Part shown: positions 37,009 to 45,580 of the stretch, piece after piece
Layout: each line of letters opens with the position of its first letter
Position numbering within the stretch: position 1 is the first letter of the stretch
Assembly (NCBI GenBank): GCA_965116685.1
Contig: OZ220707.1
Span: forward strand, 992,001-1,056,000
Length of the DNA stretch: 64,000 nt
From: Bin80 sp965116685
GTDB lineage: Bacteria > Bacteroidota > Rhodothermia > Rhodothermales > Bin80
Reading direction: 5' to 3'
The notes under the pieces: generated by a model
The model's input: only the letters and a program-made list of their open reading frames with translations
What the model was told of the DNA's origin: nothing
Databases searched by the model: none
Position numbers and translations under genes: made by a program

Positions 37009-37485
37009 ATGCGGGAGTCGCAACAGCGCCCTTCACTTGTTGGAGGCACTACTACGTACACGGCCTATCGGCAAGCCCTAGAAGATTTCGGGCAACAGAG
37101 TTGGGCGCGCTACGATAGGGTTTTGCTGATGCTGTCAGGTGGAACCCTCGCGGCCTCTCTGAGCATCGTGCCAGATCTCTTTGAAAATGGGGAAATTGTT
37201 GGGAGATGGATGTTAATTGGGGTTTGGGGAGCACTGGTGTGGACGATCTTGTGCGTAGGATTGTCCTTTTTCGCAGCAGCGAAATCAGCATACACAGGCA
37301 TCGAGAAACTGGACAAGAGGGCGATGAAGAACTCTCTCATGGGCCGTGACATGGATGCTGAATGGTTTCAGCCCACCAGCAGCTGGTGGCGAACCATCAT
37401 TCCATGGCTAAACGCTGCTGGCGGAATCTCATTTGCTATAGGACTTGTTCTCATGGTCATCTTTGCCTCCACAAATTTCAGGTAA
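37009..37485 (+). CDS. small membrane protein, three predicted helices
   Basis: A 158-residue protein starting immediately after the previous stop. Hydrophobic helices are at about residues 38-56, 66-90 and 130-153. A cytosolic N-terminal segment (TAYRQALEDFGQQSWARYDRVLLMLSGG) and a charged loop between helices 2 and 3 are seen. I know no name for it. It lies between insertion-sequence relics and a type III restriction-modification locus. Confidence 0.7.
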   Translation: MRESQQRPSLVGGTTTYTAYRQALEDFGQQSWARYDRVLLMLSGGTLAASLSIVPDLFENGEIVGRWMLIGVWGALVWTILCVGLSFFAAAKSAYTGIEKLDKRAMKNSLMGRDMDAEWFQPTSSWWRTIIPWLNAAGGISFAIGLVLMVIFASTNFR

Positions 37486-37547
37486 CTGAGGTGTAATGCA
37501 TAATCACCTGAGCACTACATGGTCATGCTTGATATGTCACCGGAGGC

Positions 37548-37600
37548 TATAATACAGGTCTCTCTACCATTTATGCAAGTAAAAAAGCGGCATAATTTGA
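37548..37600 (-). repeat. dispersed repeat, copy 2 (IS110 right-end type, degenerate)
   Basis: Bases about 37561-37590 match the end of the repeats at 10.34-10.37 and 62.95-62.98 kb. Adjacent sequence (CTATAATACAGG on the plus strand) matches the corresponding flank at 62.94 kb. It lies downstream of the IS110 pseudogene, in the same relative position as in the intact element. Confidence 0.65.
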
Positions 37601-37694
37601 ATAATTTTCATTTTTTTGTAAATCTGCCCTGTTCGTGGCGGATTCGAATTACGTGAGTCCGATTAATTTGGTTTTTCACACGAGTCGACGGTGG

Positions 37695-38162
37695 CTCTGC
37701 CCCGAATCTGTCTCTCTCCCTTTGGTTCATTTGTTGCCTTGGCGAACCGGTTGGGCGAAGTGATCAGGGTGCCACGGTTGCGCGACTGGGATCATAGCGT
37801 GTTCCATCGCGGAGCATGGCGCATGCGACGGCGAGCAACCGGTCTGCCACCGATCTCAGCGCTCGTCCATGGGTATGATTGCGAGTTCGCAGGGCTTTGT
37901 ACTTGGCTTAACTGACAGGGTCGTGCTGAACGGCCACGCGGCTCCAGTGATAGACGGCATTGGGCAGGCGCGCCAGATGGGCTTGTCGTCGAACGACCCG
38001 TCGGGTTTTTCCCGACTGTCGGGTGACTGGTACCACGCCACAAAACGATCGCAGTCCCCGGTGATCTCGAGCCTTGATCAATCCAGATGCCTCGGAGAGC
38101 AGCGTTGCCAGAACTGTGGTTCCTACGCCGGGCAATGAGGCAAGGATGTCCGCATCGTGCAA
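37695..38162 (-). pseudogene. IS110 transposase C-terminal remnant
   Basis: The minus-strand frame shows the Transposase_20 region (ASLPGVGTTVLATLLSEASG, SFCGVVPVTRQSGK, NAVYHWSRVAVQHDP). An in-frame stop follows QHDPVS, after which the same frame continues (AKYKALRTRNHTHG, ADRLLAVACAMLRD). The N-terminal half is missing. It is related to, but clearly diverged from, the intact copy at 8.7 kb. Confidence 0.88.
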
Positions 38163-38189
38163 CGCAGGTCCGGCGGGGGGTCTTCGTTC

Positions 38190-41100
38190 TCAGAGGTGGG
38201 GGTCGATAAGGTTTATCAGGTCGTCATAGTCAGTGACCACAGCATATTTTATGCTATCTTCATCAACCTGCTGGCTGATTTTATCGAAGAATTTTCGGGC
38301 ACACTTAATTTTGATATCCTCAATTGCTCGGAGCGTTAGAGAAGACAGATCCCCCTTCGTTTCAGCCACGAAGTAAATATGCCTATGGCTGCCGGCCTTG
38401 AATGAGATTGCCCAATCGGGGTTATAATCGCCGACTGGTGTTGGGATCAGGAAGCCTCGTGGCAACTTAGCATAGACAGTAACCTCGTTGCTTGTATCTA
38501 GGTTCTTAGCAAAGTTTCTCTCCACAAGTGAGTCCGTGATTACGAAGTCATAGACATGATTCTTCAGCCTCTCCGTGGCACGAGAAAAGTCTTGACCAGT
38601 CTGATTAGCAGTAAAAATATCGACATCATAGCATCCATTAATCTCGTTGTAGACGAGACGCTCAACAACCATAGTCGCCTTCTCTTCCTTGATGATACGC
38701 GAGACCTCTGTGATGAAACACTCGGGGTTCTTCATAAACTGCTTAAAGACTTTGGGGGTACTCTCCGAGAGGATGTCCGCGACAGTGGCTCGCGTGATCT
38801 GTGAGTTCTCAGCAATCTTTCCTAGGAGATCGTATTTTACTAGTGAACGAGCTTGGGAGCCTCTCTTTGTCGATACGTTCATGACAGTGAAGCTATCGTG
38901 TTCCTGTACCAGGGTATCGGTCAATTCATCTTTCTGGGTTCCTACCTTTATGGTGTATTGCAGAGAAGGGACTTTCAGTTGCTTGTTCAGGGCATCTATG
39001 CATTTTTCTACCAATTCTCGAGAGTCAAAATCAACCTGATAGACAGCCTTTCTGTTGATCCGTGACCAAAGCCTCTGGAACTCTTTCTTCTTAAAATTGT
39101 CGTTTAGCGGATTGTTTTTTGGCTTCCGTCCGTCGTCAATTTTTGGAAGTTTGCTAGCATCAAGTACACTATCAATAAGCTCAATAATTTGGCGCCGATA
39201 GGGCTCTAGCTTCCCCATATCGGGAAATTCACCCGCAATCTTGGCTTGATGATAGGTATCAGTAATCTCGTCCGTATCGTCAACAAATTCATTCTTGACC
39301 AGATATTGATAAATCTGCGTCGCCATTTTTTGCGTGATCATGATGCTTGAACCTTCTGCGGTCTGGATGAACTTTCCCTTGAAATAAGCCATATCTGCTT
39401 TTCTAGGGCGTTCCACGAGCGTTTCAGCAATCTCGGTTTGGAGTCCTCCAACAAAATCCTTATAGCTCTCACTAACAATGACACTGAGTACGTTGATCTC
39501 GTGGACCATCTCGGGGTGGTCGTTTCGTTTCCCATGCTGATCAACAGAGATTCGTAAGCCCCGTCCAATTTCTTGACGGCGTGAGATATTGCTATCACTG
39601 TGCTTCAGCATGCACATAACGAAGACATTTGGGTTGTCCCAGCCTTCCCGCAATGCAGAATGTGAAAAGATGAACCTTGTCGGTTCCTCAAAAGACAAAA
39701 GTTGCTCTTTATTTCTCAGGATAAGATCATAGGCCGTAATATCATCGGAGATACCCTTCTCCACCCCCCTCCTCTTTACGTTTGGATTTGTCATACGCCC
39801 CTTCTTGTCTATTGAGAAGTAGCCATTGTGAGTCTTGGCAGGATCAATACCTACGAGATAGTCCTGATAAGCCTTATTCGTTTTCCGCTCGGAGAGATAT
39901 TCCTCCCGTAGCATTTCATATTCACGCTCGAAGGCGCGCGCATATTCGCCCCTTTCATCCTCTTGCTCATAATCTCTATATTTCTTTACCTCGTCGATAA
40001 AAAAGAGCGAAAGTACCTTAATACCCTGCGTGAAGAGATGCTTCTCCTTGTCCAGATGTGCTTTGATCGTCTCGCGAATTTGAATGCGACGAATATCATT
40101 CTCGCCCACATCTCCTATTGCCTCACCAGCAAATAGCTTCTTCCCGTTGATAAACTCAACGGTGTCCTGATTGGCATCAATCTGGGAAATTGTATAGCCA
40201 CGATATTGATCAAGCCCGTTCGAAACTGTGTAGAGATTCTCCCCGCATGCAAGGCGTTTTAGTTGACGTTTGATTTCACCAGATTTGAGCTTCACCTCCA
40301 TTTCAATCCGCGCGACCGGTGCTTTGGTTGAAATTTCGATGCCTTCAAGAAATAGATAGGCCTTTGTACCAGAGATCCCACGTGTCTGGATACCATGTAC
40401 AGCAATCTTTTTTACAAGCTTCTGATTATAGGCATCAAGTGCATCAAGCCGATGTACTTGGCAATGCTGTGTACGATGCGTTGCGGAATAGCGCAGAATC
40501 ATCAATGGTTTGAACTTTGGCAGAGCCTCAAGCGTAGCCTTGCCCTCCATTTTCTGCGGCTCGTCCAGTATAAGGATAGGTCGGTTGGCACTGAGCACAT
40601 CAATCGGGCGTCGTGATTGAAATTCGTCAAGTTCGTCATAAATGCGGCGATTGTCAGCTCCCCTAGCATTAAAAGATTGGATGTTGATGATCATTGCATT
40701 GATGTTGGCATCGGACGAAAAGCTCTCTAGTTCATGCAAGCATCTGGAATTATATATGAAGAAGCGCGCCTTCTTCTCGAAGTCTTGGGCGAAGTGCTCC
40801 GCTGTACTCCGGAATGAATTTTGGACACCCTCACGGATCGCTATGCTAGGTACCATAATGATGAATTTTGACCAACCAAACCATTTATTCATCTCGAACA
40901 TGGTTTTGATGTAGCAGTAGGTCTTACCCGTACCGGTCTCCATCTCAATATCAAGATTGATCTTTGCACCCGGATTGTAACTACTTTTGACAGGTTTTCG
41001 GATACCCTTGCCATTCAATTTCGTAAAATCCGAAAGTACTTTGGAAACCCGTAGATGTCGGGCCTTCTGCACCGCCTGTATGTTTTTTAGTAGCGTCGCA

Positions 41101-41279
41101 TCGTCTAACTGAATATCATTGTTCTTGAAGCCATCTTCCAGACCTATACGAGGATCTTTTTGCCTGCCAGGATCAATCCTGTAGTGGTATGGCTCGACCT
41201 TTGGTTGCCCCTTGAAACAATCAAGGACGGCTTCAACCGCGGCGGTTTGATACAGCTGGTTTTTGTATTTAATCTTCAT
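38190..41279 (-). CDS. res: type III restriction enzyme, Res subunit
   Basis: A 1029-residue DEAD-box translocase/endonuclease. Walker A is METGTGKTYCYIK, the helicase motif II is LILDEPQKMEG, and later motifs (FIFSHSALREGWDNPNVFVMCML, RRQEIGRGLRISVD) are intact. Near the C-terminus GDYNPDWAISF with FVAETKGDLSS is the PD-(D/E)xK nuclease. It cuts DNA with Mod at unmethylated sites. In the ancestral order mod lies upstream and its restored stop is 19 bases from this start. The frame is complete. Confidence 0.95.
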   Translation of the reverse strand: MKIKYKNQLYQTAAVEAVLDCFKGQPKVEPYHYRIDPGRQKDPRIGLEDGFKNNDIQLDDATLLKNIQAVQKARHLRVSKVLSDFTKLNGKGIRKPVKSSYNPGAKINLDIEMETGTGKTYCYIKTMFEMNKWFGWSKFIIMVPSIAIREGVQNSFRSTAEHFAQDFEKKARFFIYNSRCLHELESFSSDANINAMIINIQSFNARGADNRRIYDELDEFQSRRPIDVLSANRPILILDEPQKMEGKATLEALPKFKPLMILRYSATHRTQHCQVHRLDALDAYNQKLVKKIAVHGIQTRGISGTKAYLFLEGIEISTKAPVARIEMEVKLKSGEIKRQLKRLACGENLYTVSNGLDQYRGYTISQIDANQDTVEFINGKKLFAGEAIGDVGENDIRRIQIRETIKAHLDKEKHLFTQGIKVLSLFFIDEVKKYRDYEQEDERGEYARAFEREYEMLREEYLSERKTNKAYQDYLVGIDPAKTHNGYFSIDKKGRMTNPNVKRRGVEKGISDDITAYDLILRNKEQLLSFEEPTRFIFSHSALREGWDNPNVFVMCMLKHSDSNISRRQEIGRGLRISVDQHGKRNDHPEMVHEINVLSVIVSESYKDFVGGLQTEIAETLVERPRKADMAYFKGKFIQTAEGSSIMITQKMATQIYQYLVKNEFVDDTDEITDTYHQAKIAGEFPDMGKLEPYRRQIIELIDSVLDASKLPKIDDGRKPKNNPLNDNFKKKEFQRLWSRINRKAVYQVDFDSRELVEKCIDALNKQLKVPSLQYTIKVGTQKDELTDTLVQEHDSFTVMNVSTKRGSQARSLVKYDLLGKIAENSQITRATVADILSESTPKVFKQFMKNPECFITEVSRIIKEEKATMVVERLVYNEINGCYDVDIFTANQTGQDFSRATERLKNHVYDFVITDSLVERNFAKNLDTSNEVTVYAKLPRGFLIPTPVGDYNPDWAISFKAGSHRHIYFVAETKGDLSSLTLRAIEDIKIKCARKFFDKISQQVDEDSIKYAVVTDYDDLINLIDPHL

Positions 41280-41298
41280 ACGTTACTTCCCCCTATCT

Positions 41299-41385
41299 TT
41301 AGATTAGCTTCATGTCCGTTGAGGGCGAAAGTTGGCGGAATATCTGTTGGACATTAATTTTAATTGCATCCGAAACGAAGCTATA
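41299..41385 (-). pseudogene. mod: detached 3' end of the type III mod gene
   Basis: This piece encodes FVSDAIKINVQQIFRQLSP then STDMKLI and a stop, which is the classic C-terminus of type III Mod proteins. It is separated from the rest of mod by the IS1380 element at 41386-43489. The CTATA at 41381-41385 repeats at 43490-43494. Removing the element and one CTATA rejoins the frame exactly. Confidence 0.95.
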
Positions 41386-43489
41386 CCCATAATATTCATC
41401 TCAATTTAGCAGTTTCATATTGATAAGCATCTGGGGAGCCTTATCCTGCTATATTTGTTCCATTCATTGGGCGATTAGCCCTGTTTTTCGTGGAATTTGA
41501 TCGAATAAACCCCTGTTTTCGTTCTGAATCAAGTCTGCTGACCTGTTTAAGAATTATCTACTCATTTCACCCTCAAGGTGATCCCATGTCCCCGTCTTCT
41601 GAGCCTCTTTTTGTGCTTCCCTTCAACCAGTCAATTCGGATCAAATCGTCTAGTCGCAACCATACGACCTCGGACGCAGGCGCATTCTTGTTGCGGTCGG
41701 TGATTGATCGCATCGGAATCCTGGACTTTTTGACCGATCGACTGCACGATCCTCGGGATCCACATCGTATCCACTATCCTTTGTTTGAACTGCTTTTGCA
41801 GTGGCTGCTTCAGTTAATGCAGGGCTGGAGTTCGTTATGGACGGATGCACTCAGTCGGGATGCGGCCTTTGGTGTGTCCACCAGTACGAGCCGGGGGGAT
41901 GGGGTAGTCGGATCGGATCGTACGTTGGCATCGCAGCCGACCATGTCCCGCTTGGTGGGTCTGCTGGGCATGGTACAGAATCTGGTTCACTTGAAGGCAG
42001 GGCTTCTGAAGGTGGGGATGGAGCATATGCTGGTCCAAAACGGTGGACGGCGGCGCGATGAAGTGGTCATTGATGTGGATGCGATGCCCGTGGATGCACA
42101 CGGCAACCAGCTTGGCAGCAAGTATCATGGGCATTATAAGCGGACCATCTTCCTTCCCCTGATTGCTTCGTGCGGGGAGAGTGGGGATGTGCTCGGGGCG
42201 CAATTGCGTCCGGGAACTCAGCGCGAGGTCACCGATTGCGAGGACTTCATCGTTCCCATCGCCCATGCGGTGCGCCAGCATGTCGCCGACCAGGTCATTG
42301 TCCGTATGGACGCCGGCTTCAATAGTGGTGCGTTGTGTGCACGACTGGAGACCGAAAACATTGGCTATGTCATGCGTCTACGCAAGAACAAGACACTGGA
42401 GCAGATGGCCGCAAAGTACGTGAAGGATCGCCCGTTGGAGGATATGACCTGCATTGAATTGACCTATGGTGCGAAGTCGTGGGAATGTACTCGTCGGGTG
42501 GTATTGGTGATCAAGTCGCGCCCTGGAGAACTCTATGACGGGTCTATTTTTTGGTGACCAATCTTGACGCGAAGATGTATCCAGGGCAGACATTGGTCCC
42601 CATGTACCGTCAACGCGGAAAGGCGGAGATGCATCAGGGCGAGATGAAAATCGCCTGCAGCGCATCATTGTCGTCCTCTCCACGTCCCAAGTCGCATTAC
42701 CGTCAGAGACCGATTGAGCGTACATACGAAGTGGATCCCGATGCGGAGGTCGGCGCGGAGAATGATGTGCGCCTCCAGGTGTACATGCTGGCCTACCAGC
42801 TTCTTCACATCAGTCGATGCAACTTGCATAGTCCGCCTCCACCGTTGGATGAGACGCCATCGTCTGAACAGACTCCACCGGCGCCAACGCAATGCGCCCA
42901 GGGGCTGCGTCAAACGAATCTACCTGGAGCTGTGCTGGACGAATCAACGGGGGGTGCCTTGGAGACGGATGTGCAGGACTCCCCGGACCCCGATCGGGAA
43001 GAGGCGCACATGCACATTCGCCGCTTCCGACTGTGTGTGCTGAAGGTCGGTGCAACCATGGCACGTCATGGCCGCTATGTAACCTTTTATATCGCCCAGT
43101 CAGCCGTACAGGCCTGGAAGCGTTTCCTGGAACACTTTCAGCAGTTGCAATGGTACACAATACCGGAATATTGAAGCTGAGCCTTTCCGCTACACCCGGA
43201 ATTCGTGCCTGCTTCGGGCCGGACTCCGAAGCGAAAATCCTCCCCGGAGGTGATTCTTGGAATGAGTGTAGAGCGAAACATACCTCGCTGTAGGACTGGA
43301 CTGCACATGAGGAATGGGTTGACCGGAAATCTACCCCAATCAACCCGGAAAATATGCGAGAATGACCTCGGGAGTCGCCCCAATCATGAAGGTCAACTCG
43401 CAGATTCCATCTCACACAGGAAATCCTGACTCCGCACAACCAAAGACGCACTTTGGAGCCATGGGAAAATCCATGATGAATAATATGGG
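41386..43489 (+). mobile_element. IS1380-family insertion sequence (copy B), inserted in mod
   Basis: A 2.1 kb element bounded by CCCATAATATTCATC and GATGAATAATATGGG, with a perfect 5-base target duplication CTATA on both sides. The element lies in opposite orientation to mod. Its transposase carries a one-base deletion, so this copy is probably not autonomous. Confidence 0.97.
41586..43174 (+). pseudogene. IS1380 transposase, frameshifted (copy B)
   Basis: Starts at ATG 41586 behind AAGGTGAT. The DDE region is intact (VVIDVDAMPVD, RMDAGFNSG), but a G is missing near 42541 compared with copies C and D, so the frame stops at 42557. The rest continues in another frame (NLDAKMYPGQTLVPMYRQRGKAEMHQG) to 43174. 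Confidence 0.92.
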
Positions 43490-45297
43490 CTATAGTCACG
43501 GAAGACAATACAAACGGGGGTGCACCTTGCCAACTCTTTCGCCAGTCCATCGGTCACACCTTGGTCGAAATAGGCGACAAGAGCTTGATTGTTGACGAAG
43601 AATACGGTCTTTCCCTGCACGATCTCTTGGCGAATGGGCAACATAGGGTCTATACCCCAATCAACCAGCACTTGAAACAGTAAGTCTTCGGCTGTCCGTC
43701 CCTCCTTCACATTGTCAACCATCTCCGATAGTTGGGTCTGATCTAATTCGTCGGGGCGATAATAAATATTCTTCATGTTCGACGTATCCACCTTGAGCAC
43801 CCGGAAGCCCACATCGTCATTCCAGTTAGAATGGTAATCACCTTTGGATAATCGTTTGCCCGCCAACCGAATCCGCTCCTTAGAAATTTCTACCAAGTTA
43901 GAATAGCCAGATGTCCTGGCAGTAGATCCCTCTTTAGTCTCCTCAGGGATCTGGATCATAATAAACTTGCGAGTACCACCATCCTCAGCATTCAAGCGCA
44001 TGACCGCGTCAGCAGTAGTCGCCGATCCTGCGAAGAAGTCCAGGACCGTAAAATCATTTGAATCAATCAGTCGCATAAGTTCCATTATGAAATTGACGTT
44101 CTTGGGGTTCTCAAACGGTAGCTCATAGTCTTTCCTGATCTGAGAAACCTCAATATCTGTCCAATCTGAAGACCGCAGCTCAGTACTGAATGGAGGTTCC
44201 CAATGTTGCACGCCTCCGTTTTTGCCGGTTCCGTTTTCAATTCGCCTCAAAAATTCGAGCTTTTCTCCGGTCTCGCGCCAATATTCTTCCAAGGACATCT
44301 TGTCTTCGAAATCGCTCAGATACACCTGATAGTTAACAACTGCTTCAAGTGCCCTCTGTTGTGACCAACGCCACTGGCCTGTGATTGGCGCAAATCCCAA
44401 AATCTCGTACCGCATAGTAGGTCTGTCCGCGTTGCTCCAAAAACCACCCCAACTCCCCTTTGATTGTGCTTTTTGCTTCTCCTTGCGAAGGGCATTCATA
44501 CGGAAGTTTTTGCTTTTTGCATAAATCAAAACGTACTCGAAACCAACATTCATGCTGTGTAGGCCGTCGTCCGCGAATTGGGAGTTTAGGCTCTTCACTC
44601 TTCTGCGGATTATGATAGTATTACGATGATTCTCTGCTCCATATATCTCATCACAAATTCGTTTAAGATTGTCTTTTTCGTTCTCATCAATAGAAATGAA
44701 GATTGCCCCATCATCAGACAGGAGTCTGTGCGCAACCTTCAGGCGTGGATAAATCATCGAGAGCCAATCCGAATGGAAGCGACCATTGCTCTCCGTATTG
44801 GCAACAAGGCGCCCTCCTGTATCGGAGGATTGATTCGACTTTTTCAAGTATTCAGTTTTTCTTTCTGAAAAGTCATCATTGTAAACAAAATCGTTGCCCG
44901 TGTTGTATGGCGGATCAATGTAAATCATTTTTACCCTGCCAAGCAGTGCAGTCTGCAAAATCTTTAGCACGTCGAGATTATCACCTTCTACAAAAAGATT
45001 TTTGGTGTCGTCGAAGTCTATGCTCTCTTCGCGACATGGACGCAATGTCTTTGCAATCGGTGTATTTGCAAGTATCCGTGCTTCTTGTTTTCCCGGCCAA
45101 TCAAGCCGATATCGCTCCTGTGACCCTTCCACGATATGGTTGCTCAGCTCTTGACGAAGATGATCAAAATCTACCGCTAGACGCAACTGCCCCGCAGCCT
45201 CATCATGTGCCTCAGTCATACAGGAGGGGAAGATCTCGCGAATCTTAGCGATGTTATTCTGATGCAGGTCAGGGGTGTGCATTTTTAACTTATTCAT
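43393..45297 (-). CDS. mod: type III DNA methyltransferase, Mod subunit, C-terminus replaced by IS sequence
   Basis: Adenine methyltransferase of the beta class: IDPPYNTGNDFVYNDDF (catalytic DPPY) precedes DFFAGSATTADAVM (SAM site), with a target-recognition region between. I chose ATG 45297 (MNKLKMHTPDLHQNN); a longer frame to 45387 is less likely. The true protein was 629 residues. IS1380 copy B cut off the last 27 codons, so translation now reads into the element after FRDYS and adds about 32 foreign residues. Whether it still assembles with Res is unknown. Confidence 0.93.
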   Translation of the reverse strand: MNKLKMHTPDLHQNNIAKIREIFPSCMTEAHDEAAGQLRLAVDFDHLRQELSNHIVEGSQERYRLDWPGKQEARILANTPIAKTLRPCREESIDFDDTKNLFVEGDNLDVLKILQTALLGRVKMIYIDPPYNTGNDFVYNDDFSERKTEYLKKSNQSSDTGGRLVANTESNGRFHSDWLSMIYPRLKVAHRLLSDDGAIFISIDENEKDNLKRICDEIYGAENHRNTIIIRRRVKSLNSQFADDGLHSMNVGFEYVLIYAKSKNFRMNALRKEKQKAQSKGSWGGFWSNADRPTMRYEILGFAPITGQWRWSQQRALEAVVNYQVYLSDFEDKMSLEEYWRETGEKLEFLRRIENGTGKNGGVQHWEPPFSTELRSSDWTDIEVSQIRKDYELPFENPKNVNFIMELMRLIDSNDFTVLDFFAGSATTADAVMRLNAEDGGTRKFIMIQIPEETKEGSTARTSGYSNLVEISKERIRLAGKRLSKGDYHSNWNDDVGFRVLKVDTSNMKNIYYRPDELDQTQLSEMVDNVKEGRTAEDLLFQVLVDWGIDPMLPIRQEIVQGKTVFFVNNQALVAYFDQGVTDGLAKELARCTPVCIVFRDYSPYYSSWIFPWLQSASLVVRSQDFLCEMESAS

Positions 45298-45452
45298 ACC
45301 CGTTCTCTTACTCTTTGAAGTGTAAGTTATTACTCTTGAGGTCCGATAAAAAATAAGCACATGTTTCGCATCGCCCGCTATTTTCACCAGATTTTAGCTC
45401 ACATGCACAAATGTCTTTATCTGAGGCTGGGTACCCACATCTCAGAAGAAAG

Positions 45453-45538
45453 CGGAGGGGGAGGGATTCGAACCCCCGGTAGGCAGTGCCTACAATGGTT
45501 TTCGAGACCACCCCGTTCGACCACTCCGGCACCCCTCC
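45453..45538 (-). tRNA. tRNA-Ser (anticodon CGA)
   Basis: An 86-base serine tRNA with acceptor stem GGAGGGG/CCCCTCC, D-arm with GGTCGAACGGG, anticodon loop CTCGAAA, a long variable arm (TTGTAGGCACTGCCTACC) and T-loop GGTTCGAATCC. CCA is not encoded. It decodes UCG. Confidence 0.95.
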
Positions 45539-45580
45539 GAAAACCCCCGTGAACGAATACGAAAAGTGGTTTGTTCGTGA

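Noticed and set aside
42665..43550. Long minus-strand ORFs inside IS1380 copies (for example 246 codons)
   Set aside because: Antisense frames of the transposase, repeated identically in each copy.
45308..45532. ORF reading MPEWSNGVVSKTIVG
   Set aside because: It is the translation of the tRNA-Ser gene and its flank, a common false gene call.
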